Below are positions 42,694 through 51,600 of a stretch of 64,000 nt of DNA, piece by piece. Under the pieces are notes generated by a model. The model had not been told where the DNA came from. It worked only from the letters and a program-made list of their open reading frames with translations, and made no database searches. Position 1 is the stretch's first letter, and each line of letters starts with the position of its first letter. The stretch is from Chromobacterium haemolyticum DSM 19808 (GTDB lineage: Bacteria > Pseudomonadota > Gammaproteobacteria > Burkholderiales > Chromobacteriaceae): the NCBI RefSeq assembly GCF_000711885.1, contig NZ_JONK01000005.1, forward strand, positions 264,322 through 328,321, given 5' to 3'. Made by a program: the position numbers and the translations under genes.

Positions 42694-43160
42694 CAGCCGG
42701 CGTCCTCGCAGGCGGTCAGCCGCGCGCCGGACGGGTCCAGTTCGGCGACGAAGGCGGCCGGCCAGCGGCTGCCCTCGGCCTGGAGTTCGCCGTCTATGCG
42801 CACGCTAAGGAGCAGGCCGCGGCCCGGCACGGTGTCCACGCTGACGCGCGGCGCGGCCAGCCGGGGTTCGAAGCTGCGTATCGCCTGGCGGATCTCGCGC
42901 GCCAGGCGCTGGCGGTCTTCGGCGCGTTCAGGGTGCAGCGCGCTCCAGTCCGCCACGCCGTAGTCGATGACGCTGAGTTCGGGCAGGTAGGGCTGTTCGG
43001 CGCGGCGGCTGGACAGCAGCCGCGCCAGTTCCGCCCGCACCGATTCCTGCAGCCGGCGGCGGTCCACCCGCAGCAGCGGCTCGGCCTCCAGCCGCTGGCG
43101 CGGTTCGGCGTCGGCCAGCAGTTCGAACAGACCCGGGCGGAACTGGGCGGGCTGGCGCAT
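42693..43160 (-). CDS. tssE: TssE, gp25-like T6SS baseplate protein
   Basis: A 155-aa gp25-family protein that nucleates sheath assembly on the baseplate. 'VIDYGVADWSALHPERAEDRQ' and 'IRQAIRSFEPRLAAPRVSVD' contain the conserved EPR motif. It lies 3 bp after hcp and shares a base with tssF, so it is within the operon. Confidence 0.93.
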   Translation of the reverse strand: MRQPAQFRPGLFELLADAEPRQRLEAEPLLRVDRRRLQESVRAELARLLSSRRAEQPYLPELSVIDYGVADWSALHPERAEDRQRLAREIRQAIRSFEPRLAAPRVSVDTVPGRGLLLSVRIDGELQAEGSRWPAAFVAELDPSGARLTACEDAG

Positions 43161-43163
43161 GGT

Positions 43164-43661
43164 TTACTTGGAGTACTTGTTGGCGGCCAGGTCCCACACC
43201 GCGGCGGCGTTGCCGTCCTTGGCGCCGGTGTCTTTCTGGGTGGTCAGCTCCCACTTGATCTTGGTGAAGTTGAGCGAGAGGTTTTCCACCGGCTTGCCGC
43301 CGGTGCCGCCGCTTACGCTGACGTTGGACAGGATGGCGTTGGTCAGGGTGTAGACGATGTAGGGCAGGATCTTGCCGCTGCTGTCGGCGGCGTTGCGGCC
43401 TATGGTGATCTTGACCTCGGGGATGTTCTTGCCCTGGCAGCAGTAGGCGTTGAGTTCCGGCGTGGATTTGTCGGTGAACTTGGTCAGGCTGAATTCGCCG
43501 ATATGCGGCTTGCCGGAGGTGCGTTCGGTGTTGCTGACATCGTTGGTCACCTGCATGGCCACGTTGTGGCTGTAGGACAGCACTTCGATCTTGTCGGTGT
43601 AGCCTTCCAGCTTGCACTCGCCCTTGATGTCGCTGCCCAGGTCCAGAATGATGGCGTCCAT
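43164..43661 (-). CDS. hcp: Hcp/TssD, T6SS inner-tube protein
   Basis: A 165-aa Hcp1-family protein that stacks as hexamers to form the expelled tube. The N-terminus 'MDAIILDLGSDIKGECKLEGY' (split as family start) and 'IEVLSYSHNVAMQVTND' are characteristic, as is the C-terminal 'WDLAANKYSK'. A 65-bp gap with a perfect 20-bp palindrome separates it from tssC, which could raise Hcp mRNA stability relative to sheath genes. Confidence 0.95.
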   Translation of the reverse strand: MDAIILDLGSDIKGECKLEGYTDKIEVLSYSHNVAMQVTNDVSNTERTSGKPHIGEFSLTKFTDKSTPELNAYCCQGKNIPEVKITIGRNAADSSGKILPYIVYTLTNAILSNVSVSGGTGGKPVENLSLNFTKIKWELTTQKDTGAKDGNAAAVWDLAANKYSK

Positions 43662-43694
43662 TGCTTTGCTTGCTCCTTGGAGGGTATTGGTTCA

Positions 43695-43714
43695 GGCCCG
43701 CCGCGCGGCGGGCC
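43695..43714. other. Palindromic hairpin between tssC and hcp
   Basis: A perfect 20-bp GC palindrome (GGCCCGCCGC and its complement) in the 65-bp gap between tssC and hcp. No T tract follows, so processing or mRNA protection is more likely than termination. It may account for higher Hcp output than baseplate genes. Confidence 0.5.
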
Positions 43715-43726
43715 CTTGGTGTGGCG

Positions 43727-45205
43727 TCAGGCGGCGGCCGGCGGCGGCAGCTCAGCCACCAGGCGGATGGACGCGGTCAGCTCTTCCAGCTGGAAGTGCG
43801 GGCGCAGGAAGACGGTGGCGCGGTAGGCGCCGGGCTTGCCCGGCACTTCGGTCACGTCCACCCGTGCTTCGCGCAGCGGGTACTGGGCCTTCACTTCCTG
43901 CGGCGCGTTGTCGTTGACCAGCACGTAGTCCGCTATCCAGTTGTTCAGATAGGTTTCCACGTTGTCGCGGGTCAGGAAGCTGCCGATCTTGTCGCGCATG
44001 ATCACCTTGATGTAGTGAGCGAAGCGCGAGGCGGCCAGCACATAGGGCAGCATCGCGGAGATGCGGGCGTTGGCGTTGGCGGCGTTGGTGTTGTAGACCT
44101 TGGGCTGGTTGGCGCTCTGGCCGCCGAAGAACACCGCCAGATCGGTGTTTTTCTTGTGGCACAGCGCGATGAAGCCCAGTCCGTCCAGCTCTTTCTCGCG
44201 GCGGTCGGTGATGGCGATCTCGGTGGGGCATTTGAGCGCGATGTCGCCGGACACGGTGCCGAAGGTGTGGGCCGGCAGGCCTTCCACCGCGCCGCCGCCT
44301 TCCACGCCGCGGATGGCCGCGCACCAGCCGTATTTGGCGAAGGCGTCGGTGATGCGCTGGCCCAGCGCGTAGGCGGCGTTGCCCCACAGGTATTTGCTAT
44401 GGTCGGTGCCGTTGACGTCTTCCACGTAGTTCATGCCTTCGGTGGGCTTGGTGTCCGGGCCGTAGGGCAGGCGCAGCAGGATGTGCGGCAGCACCAGGCT
44501 GACGTAGCGGGAATCCTCGCTGGCGCGGAAGGAGCGCCATTTAATCAGTTCGGCGCTTTCAAAGGCCTTGGCCAGGTCGCGCGGCACCGCCAGTTCGGTG
44601 AAGCTGCTCATGTCGAACAGGCGCGGGCTGGCGGCGGAGATCAGCGGCGCGTGCGCGGCGGCGGCCACATTGGACAGCTTTTCCAGCAGCGCCACGTCTT
44701 GCGGATGGCGGCCAAACTCGTAATCGCCGATCAGCAGGCTGATGGGGTGGCCGCCAAAGGTGCCGTATTCTTCCTCGTAAATCTTCTTGAACAGCGCGCT
44801 CTGGTCGAATTCCACCGCCTTTTCCAGGTCGTTCTGCAGTTCGTCCTTGGTGGCGTTGAGCAGGCGCAGCTTCAGGCGGGTGCTGGTTTCGGTGTTCATC
44901 ACCAGGAAGTGCAGGCCGCGCCAGGAGGCTTCCATCTTCTGCACGTCCGGGTGGTGCAGGATGTTGTTGAGCTGCTTGCTCAGCAATTGGTCGATGATGG
45001 CGATGCGGTGGTTGATCATCGCCACGGTGTCTTTGTCGATGGCCATGCCTTCGTCAAGCACTTGGGTGGCGAATTCGGACAGCAGGTCCTTGGCGTATTC
45101 CTGCTGGATGTCGTCGTGGGCCATGCGGCCTTCCTGGATGATGCGGTCCAGCAGCGACAGCGAGGCGGCGTCGCCGCTGGGGGCTTCGGCTTGGGTCTTG
45201 GCCAT
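43727..45205 (-). CDS. tssC: TssC, large T6SS sheath protein
   Basis: A 492-aa TssC/VipB. 'VQKMEASWRGLHFLV' (the classic EASWRGL motif), 'SLLIGDYEFGRHPQDVALL', 'FRASEDSRYVSLVLP' and 'FVLARDNVET'-like C-terminal sequence (here FLTRDNVET) identify it. It pairs with TssB to form the contractile sheath recognised by ClpV. It follows tssB by 35 bp. Confidence 0.97.
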   Translation of the reverse strand: MAKTQAEAPSGDAASLSLLDRIIQEGRMAHDDIQQEYAKDLLSEFATQVLDEGMAIDKDTVAMINHRIAIIDQLLSKQLNNILHHPDVQKMEASWRGLHFLVMNTETSTRLKLRLLNATKDELQNDLEKAVEFDQSALFKKIYEEEYGTFGGHPISLLIGDYEFGRHPQDVALLEKLSNVAAAAHAPLISAASPRLFDMSSFTELAVPRDLAKAFESAELIKWRSFRASEDSRYVSLVLPHILLRLPYGPDTKPTEGMNYVEDVNGTDHSKYLWGNAAYALGQRITDAFAKYGWCAAIRGVEGGGAVEGLPAHTFGTVSGDIALKCPTEIAITDRREKELDGLGFIALCHKKNTDLAVFFGGQSANQPKVYNTNAANANARISAMLPYVLAASRFAHYIKVIMRDKIGSFLTRDNVETYLNNWIADYVLVNDNAPQEVKAQYPLREARVDVTEVPGKPGAYRATVFLRPHFQLEELTASIRLVAELPPPAAA

Positions 45206-45240
45206 GAGGTGTCTCCGGTATCAGGTGGTCGAGCGGGGCG

Positions 45241-45786
45241 TCAGGCGGCCGGCGGCGCGTCCGGCGCCGGGGCGGCTTCTGCCGCGGCCGGGGCCTCGGG
45301 GCGGGCGCTCTTGATCTTTTGCAGTTCCTCGGTGTTGGCCACCACGTCCTGCAACAGCTTGTCCAGTTCGTCGTTGCCGTCCAGCTTGGTCAGCAGGTCG
45401 CGCAGTTTTTGGCGCGCCTCGTACAGCCGGCGCAGCGGGGTGACTTGCTTGACGATGTTGACCGGGTCGAAATCGTCGAAGTGATTGAACTTCAGCTCCA
45501 CGTTGAGCTTGCTGCCGTCGTCGGACAGCGCGTTGTCTACCTGGGCGGTGACGCGCGGCGCCAGAGAGGCCAGCACCGCGTTGAAGTTGTCGCGGTCTAT
45601 TTCCACGAAGCGGCGTTCGCTCAGCTTGGGCAGCGGCTGCTCCTGCTTGCCCGCCAGGTCCGCCATGATGCCTACCACCAGCGGCAGCTCCCGTTTTTCC
45701 AGGGCGTTGCCGATTTCCACGTCATATGTGATTTGCACGCGCGGCGGACGAATCCGGTCCAGCTTGTGCTGTGTGCTCTCTGCCAT
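45241..45786 (-). CDS. tssB: TssB, small T6SS sheath protein
   Basis: A 181-aa TssB/VipA. It begins with 'STQHKLDRIRPPRVQITYDVE', quoted in part, and contains 'LPLVVGIMADLAG' and 'FVEIDRDNFNAVLASLAPR', as in all TssB proteins. The C-terminal 25 residues are an Ala/Pro-rich tail. It is the first gene of the minus-strand T6SS operon. The promoter lies in the 275-bp AT-rich divergent gap shared with tssJ. Confidence 0.96.
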   Translation of the reverse strand: MAESTQHKLDRIRPPRVQITYDVEIGNALEKRELPLVVGIMADLAGKQEQPLPKLSERRFVEIDRDNFNAVLASLAPRVTAQVDNALSDDGSKLNVELKFNHFDDFDPVNIVKQVTPLRRLYEARQKLRDLLTKLDGNDELDKLLQDVVANTEELQKIKSARPEAPAAAEAAPAPDAPPAA

Positions 45787-46061
45787 AACAGACCTCGATC
45801 GGTTGGGAAGCTAACGACGCCGGCTGCGGGCCGCGTATCCGGTCCGCTTTGGCGTGATTGCATGATTGTCAGACCATTGTTGCCCGGCCGGGCCTGGTCG
45901 CTCTTTTCCATTGAAGCCGGCCATGGCCGCTGCATGGAAGCCTTATTTGCTGACAAATGCTTGCAATTTGCATTTTTCAATGACCATGGCTTAACAATTC
46001 CTATAGAACTATCGACATTTTTTTGCCAATATTATTTGCAATGGATAATGGCGTTTGGGTG

Positions 46062-46523
46062 ATGCGGATGCGCAACGGGTATCTGGCTGGGCTGTGCTGC
46101 TGTTTGGCGCTGGGCGTGGGCGGATGCTCGTCGCTGGGCTTCGGCCCTTCGGTCAAATTGCAGGCGGCCACGCTGGACGTGGTCAGCATGGCCAACGACG
46201 ACACGCCGTTGGCGGTGGATTTCGTCGCCGCCAAGGACCCGGAGCTATACAAGCTGTTGCTGGGGCTGCCGGCGGCCAAGTGGTTTGAACAGCGCGAGCA
46301 GTTGCTGCGCGATTACCCGGCGGATCTCAAGGTGTGGGAGCTGGAGCTGGTGCCGGGCCAGCACCTGGAAACCGAGGATGTGCCGATACGCGGAGAATCC
46401 GCGGCCGGCCTGCTGGTGTACGCCGGCTACGCCGGGCCGGGCATGCACCGGCTGAGCCTGGATACGCGCAAGAAGGTCTGGCTGCGTTTTGAAAGCAAGA
46501 ATATGCGGCTGATGGAGCCGTAG
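46062..46523 (+). CDS. tssJ: TssJ, T6SS outer-membrane lipoprotein
   Basis: A 153-aa lipoprotein. A signal peptide ends in a lipobox 'GVGGCSS', with the lipid-bearing Cys near residue 24. 'LWVRFE'-like ends are replaced by 'VWLRFESKNMRLMEP', and 'VLVYAGY' (here LLVYAGYAGPGMHRLSL) fits the family beta-sandwich. It anchors the membrane complex through TssM. The ATG at 46062 gives the best signal peptide; ATG 46041 or 46068 are alternatives, and none has a strong ribosome-binding site. It is the first gene of the plus-strand operon. Confidence 0.9.
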   Translation: MRMRNGYLAGLCCCLALGVGGCSSLGFGPSVKLQAATLDVVSMANDDTPLAVDFVAAKDPELYKLLLGLPAAKWFEQREQLLRDYPADLKVWELELVPGQHLETEDVPIRGESAAGLLVYAGYAGPGMHRLSLDTRKKVWLRFESKNMRLMEP

Positions 46524-46538
46524 CGGGGGGAGAGCGGT

Positions 46539-47894
46539 TTGAAAGCAGTGCCACAGGCAGTGTGTTGGTACGAGGGGATGCAGTTGCTGCCCCAGCATTT
46601 TCAATGGCAGGCGCTGAGGTCGGACGCGGTGTCCGCGGTGCTGGCGGCGGCGGCCCAGCCGCTGTATTGGGGCGTGCTGGAGCTGGAGCTGGACGAGGCG
46701 GCGCTGGCCGGCGGCGTGGCGCGGGTGTCCGCGCTGGAGGCGGTGCTGCCGGACGGCCTGCCGCTGCGCTTTGACGCCGGCGACGGCGCGGAGCTCCGCT
46801 GCGACGTGACGGCGGCCGCGGCGGAAGCGCCGGGCCGCACGGTGACGGTCTATCTGGCGCTGCCGCCCTTGTGGCGCGCCGGCCGGCTGGATCCCGCCGC
46901 CGGGCGTTTTCGCTCGGAAAACAGTGAGGCGGTGCCGGATTTGAGCAGCGGGGAAAACCCGGCCAGCCTGACGCTGTGGCGGCCGGACATCCGCCTGGTC
47001 ACCGAGGCCGAACGCGCCGACATGATTTGCTTGCCGCTGTTGCGCATCGCCCAGCAAGGCGGCGGCTTCTCCCGCCGCGCCTACGCGCCGCCGTCGCCGC
47101 GGCTGCTGCCGGACAGCCTGCTGGGGCGCAAGGTGGCGGCGCTGTGCGCCAAGGCGCGCGAGAAGTGCGTGTTCCTGAGTGGCCGTCTGCGCCAGGCCAA
47201 GGAGGCCGGCAAGGACGACGATATCGACGAAATCCGCCGCCAGTTGGCGGCGCTGTGGGCGCGGCTGCCGGAAGTGGAAGCCGCGCTGGGCAGCCGCGCC
47301 GCCCATCCCGCCGCCTTGTTCGGCTTGCTGGCCGGCATGGCCGGCTCGCTGACCGCGCTGGACCCGGGCGCCGGCGCGCCGGTGTTCCCCGCCTTCAATT
47401 ACCAGGAACTGCTGGCCAGCTACGAGCCGCTGCTGAACTGGTTGTCCGCCGCGCTGGACCGGGTGCGCGCCGGCTACCGCAGCCTGCCGTTCAACCGCGA
47501 CGCCGAGGGCTTCTGGATTTCGCTGCCGGAGGCCGCGCGCGACAGCGGGCGCTTGATCGTTGGCCTGCGCATGCCCGGCGGCGCGCCGGACTCCGCCGCC
47601 CAGCAATGGTTGGCCCAGGCCATCATCGCCTCGGAACCGCACGTGGCCACGCTGGCGCGCCAGCGCATGCGCGGCTTGTCCTTCCAGCCCTTGGACCGCG
47701 CGGAGCAAGTGGCGTACAGCGTGGGCGACGACACCCGGCTGTTCGCCTTGCTGGCCAGCGGGGACTGGCTGCAGCCGGAGCTGCCGCTGCGCATGACGCT
47801 GCCGGCCGGCGGCGCGGCGCTGGAGCCGTGGGAGGCGCTGCTTTTCGTCGCCGATCCGCGCGACGAGGCCGATGGAGAACGCCATGCTGGATAG
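46539..47894 (+). CDS. tssK: TssK, T6SS baseplate-membrane connector
   Basis: A 451-aa TssK. The N-terminus 'VCWYEGMQLLPQHFQWQALRS' (split) is the family signature, corresponding to 'V.W.EGM.L.PQHFQ'. 'AYAPPSPRLL'-like motifs and the C-terminal 'LFVADPRDEADGE' are also seen. It links the baseplate to the TssL/TssM membrane complex. The TTG start at 46539 follows a GGGGGGAG stretch by about 5 bases; there is no alternative ATG before the conserved motif. Confidence 0.94.
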   Translation: MKAVPQAVCWYEGMQLLPQHFQWQALRSDAVSAVLAAAAQPLYWGVLELELDEAALAGGVARVSALEAVLPDGLPLRFDAGDGAELRCDVTAAAAEAPGRTVTVYLALPPLWRAGRLDPAAGRFRSENSEAVPDLSSGENPASLTLWRPDIRLVTEAERADMICLPLLRIAQQGGGFSRRAYAPPSPRLLPDSLLGRKVAALCAKAREKCVFLSGRLRQAKEAGKDDDIDEIRRQLAALWARLPEVEAALGSRAAHPAALFGLLAGMAGSLTALDPGAGAPVFPAFNYQELLASYEPLLNWLSAALDRVRAGYRSLPFNRDAEGFWISLPEAARDSGRLIVGLRMPGGAPDSAAQQWLAQAIIASEPHVATLARQRMRGLSFQPLDRAEQVAYSVGDDTRLFALLASGDWLQPELPLRMTLPAGGAALEPWEALLFVADPRDEADGERHAG

Positions 47895-48648
47895 CGCGCT
47901 GTCCCAGCCGCTGGGGGCGCTGGCGCAAGCGCCGCTGAGCGCCACTTTTGAAGACGCCTACGCCGAATGGCTGCAAGTGTTCCGGGAATTGGCCGGCGGC
48001 GGCCACAAAGCCGAAATCGCCGCCGAACTGGCGGCCGAGCAGGGCGGCTTGCTGGCGCGGCGTTTGAGCCGCGCCGCAGGCGCGCGCGTGGGCGCGGCCG
48101 GGCAAAGCCAGATCGAGGCATTGCAGTATCTGTTCGTTGCCCTGATAGACGAACGCCTGCTGTTTGAGGAGTGGCCGGGGCAGAGCCTGTGGCAGGCCAC
48201 GCCGCTGGAGCAGCGGCTGTTTGGCAGCCGCGCCGCCGGCGACAAGGTGCCGGCGCTGATAGAGCGGGTGTTGCGCGAGCGCGATCCGGCCAGCCGGGAC
48301 TTGGCCAACGTCTGCCTGCAAACGCTGACGCTGGGTTTCTACGGCCGGCTGCGGGGACAGGGCGGGCTGGCCCAGCACGAGGAATGGCGGCGCGAGCTGT
48401 TCGCTTTCGCTTACCAGCGCGACGCCGACATCCGCAGCCTGGCGCCGGCGCTGGAGCGCAGCAGCAATGTGCCGCCGCTGCGGCTGACGGTGCGGCGCAT
48501 GCTGCCGGACGGCTTCCGGCTGGCGCTGGGCGTGGCGGCCATCCTGGTGGGCATGTCGGTGGTGGGGCACGTGTTTTGGCATGACATCGTATCGAGAGTG
48601 GAGCCCATGCTGTACCGGGGGGCGGACGGGGACGGGCAAAGCAAATGA
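47872..48648 (+). CDS. tssL: TssL, short DotU-type T6SS membrane protein
   Basis: A 258-aa DotU-family inner-membrane protein. The cytoplasmic domain shows 'QIEALQYLFVALIDERLLFEEW', quoted in part, and 'LQTLTLGFYGRLRGQG'. A single C-terminal membrane helix (about residues 218-238, 'ALGVAAILVGMSVVGHVFW') is followed by a short tail, so there is no OmpA-like peptidoglycan-binding extension. It overlaps tssK by 23 bp and tssM by 4 bp. Confidence 0.93.
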   Translation: MENAMLDSALSQPLGALAQAPLSATFEDAYAEWLQVFRELAGGGHKAEIAAELAAEQGGLLARRLSRAAGARVGAAGQSQIEALQYLFVALIDERLLFEEWPGQSLWQATPLEQRLFGSRAAGDKVPALIERVLRERDPASRDLANVCLQTLTLGFYGRLRGQGGLAQHEEWRRELFAFAYQRDADIRSLAPALERSSNVPPLRLTVRRMLPDGFRLALGVAAILVGMSVVGHVFWHDIVSRVEPMLYRGADGDGQSK

Positions 48649-51600
48649 CGATACAGACCATAGTGGGCATTGTATTGCTGACCCTGTTGATCCTGCTGGC
48701 CTTGGCGGCGTTGATCTGGTGGTTGCGGCGCGAGGCCGATCCGGCGCGGCGCAGCTTCCGCGGCTCGGTGCGCCGTTTCGAGCGCGAGATCGGCGCGGAA
48801 GACCGCTACCAGACCCCCTGGGTGCTGGCGGTGGGAGACAGGGTGCGTAATGTGGAGGCGCTGTGCGCCTCGCTGCAGCTGAAGAGCGAGGGCGAGGTCA
48901 ATTGGTTTGGCCGCTGGTGGTACGGCGGCGACGGCGCGGTGTTGGTGATCCCGGACGATATGTTCAGTCATCCGGAAGGCGCGTTGGCGCCGCTGTCCGC
49001 CTGGCGGCGGCTCTTGGGCGTGCTGTTGCGCAGCCGCGCCGCGCGGCCGCTGGACGCGCTGATCTGGACCGTGTCCGCCAGCCAGCTGTGGAGCGAGCAC
49101 CTGGCGGTGAGCGCCGGCCTGGCCGCCGCCAAGAAGTTTGCCGATCTGCAAAGACGGCTGGGTCTGAGCCTGCCCATCTATCTGGTGGTGACCGAGACCG
49201 AACAGGCTCCGGGCTTCCTGGAGCTGGCGCAGGCGTTGCCGCGCGAAGCGCGCGACGCGATGCTTGGGTGGTCCTCGCCCTACGCCGCCAGCGCCGCCTA
49301 TCAATCCGACTGGATAGAACAGGCCTTGACGCGGCTGCGGCTGACGCTGAGCGAAACCATCGCCGAATTCGGCGCCCTGCAAGGCGGGATGTCCACGGAT
49401 TTGTACCTGCTGCCGCGCAGCTTTGAGGCGGTGCGGGCCAATTTGCAAGCCTTGTGCGACCCGGTGTTCCGAGGCAACGCGCTGGGCGAGGCGCCGCAAT
49501 TGCGCGGCATCTATTTCACCGGCGCCCAGGCCGCGCCGGAAGGCGATCTGGAAGACACCGCCGCGCCGCCGGCGCTGCCCCTGTTCGCCGGCCGGCTGCT
49601 GCGCCAGCGAGTGCTGGCGGAGCAGGGCCTAGCCCAGCCGGTGCCGCGCATCTTGCGGCTGCGCCAGCGCTGGCATCGCTGGACACTGATCGGCATGGGC
49701 CTGTTCGCCGCCTTGTGGCTGGCCGGCATCAGCTGGTATTGGCATACGGCCACCGACGACGCCGACGCGCTAGGCCGCCAACTGCGCATTCTGCAACTGG
49801 ACCGGGGCGGGCCGCGGCCGGAGCTGGGCAACGACGCCGCGGCGCGCCAAAGCGTCGTCGCCTTCTGGCGCGCGCTCAAGGACGCGCCGTCGCGTCGTTT
49901 CGGCACCTTGCTGCTGCCCACCTCGCTGATGTCCCCGGTGGACGGCCGCATCGACGAAACCATCGAATACGCGTTGCGCCGCGCGGTGATGCTGCCCTTG
50001 CAACAGCGGCTGCTGCGCGACGCCGAACAACTGCGGCGGCTGGGCGAAGCCGGCGCGGACAGCGTCAGCGACGACACCGCCGCGCCGGAAAAATGGCCGG
50101 CCTATCTGCTGGCGCGGCAATTGACCGGCGACGCGACCAAGCTGGAACAGCGCGTCAGCCAGTTCAACCATGCGGTGCACGACGGCAACGCCACGCTGGA
50201 CGAGGCGGCGGAGCTGGCCAACGGCCTGTTCGGCCTCAGCCTGCGCGCGCCGCAGAACGCCCAGCGCGACAATCTGCGCCGCATCCTGCTGTCCAGCGAT
50301 CAACTGGTGGCCGCGCCCATCGACCTTGCCAAGATCCGCCCGCAAGTAGGCGATCACTTCAGCGCGCTGATGCAAGCCTGGCTTGGCCAGCTCTACACCA
50401 ATCAAACCTTCGACCTTACCGCCCAGCAATTACAGAAACAGCTGTTGATGCTGGAATCCGGCCAGGGCAACTCCTTGCCGGAACTGGACAGCGTGGCCGG
50501 TCACATCGGCCTGCTGCAAAGCCTGGTCAACGCCACCAACAGCGCCTGGAGCCGCGCCGCCGGCCAAGACCTGGTGCCCGGCTACAGCGCGATGCTGGAC
50601 GGCGCGCGCCGTTCCAGCCTGATAGGCCGCGACGCGGTGGCGCGGGTAGCGGACTACTCCGCGGTGGCGCGCCAGGAATTCCGCAAGCGCTGGCTGGGCG
50701 GCGTGGGGGCGACTTCGGCGCTGCTGGCGCAAGGGCCGGCCGGCGGCCTGGAGCTGCAGGATCAGGTGCTCAAGCTGAACGTGACCCTGGCCTCGCTCTT
50801 GAAGCAAGACTTCGTCGCCAGCGCGCGGGCGCAGGGCGAGAGCGGCCCGACGGCGAGCGGGCTGGCGAATATGGACGCCGAGGCGATGGCGGCGGCGCTG
50901 CGCCATTACGACGGTTACCAGAAATACGTGGCCGGCAGCGCCGGCCTGATGCCGCCCGCCTACCGCAAGGGCCTGGAGCGCGCCTTGCAGGACAGCGCGG
51001 CGCGGGCGATGTGGAGCGCCTTGAGCGGCCGCCGAGCCGAGCCGTCGGTGGGTTTGAATGGCGGATCCATAGACGAGGGCAACGCCTTCGACGCACAGGC
51101 CAAGGCGGCCACCCCGGTATTGGCGGCGTTGGATGAACTAGCCCAACCCGCTTTCCGCGACAGCGTGCTGCGCGAGATGGACCGGCGCGCGCTGCAATCC
51201 TTGCGTCACGCGGAACGCAGCCTGCAAGGGCTGGCGGTGTACCAGCCGCTGCAAGGCAGCTTCCGCTGGTGGGACGGCTCGCGCAACGCCGGGGCCCGCG
51301 CCTTCCGCGCCGGCGGCGCGCGGGAATTGCAGCAATACCTGGGCTCTCAGCTTGAGCTGGTGGGCAATCTGGTCCAGGCCCAGGCTCCGGCGCTGAGCTG
51401 GCTGGCCTCGCACAAGTCCTCGATGTCGGTGAGCGATCAGCAACTGCAGCAACGCTGGCAAAGCGCCGCCGTCGAACTGCGCCACTACAAGGAAAAAGCC
51501 GCAAACAGCGCGCCGGCGGTGCTGGAAACCATGATCTCCAAGGATTTCAACGAGATGGACGTGGGCAATTGCCGCGCGGTGCTGGACCAGGTGGAACTGC

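Noticed and set aside
43661..45484. 607-codon open frame on the plus strand
   Set aside because: It is antisense to hcp, tssC and tssB, all of which are certain.
45787..46061. Possible sigma-54 promoter between tssB and tssJ
   Set aside because: A GG...GC pair near 45936-45952 is spaced one base too far (11 instead of 10), and the -12 context is poor.
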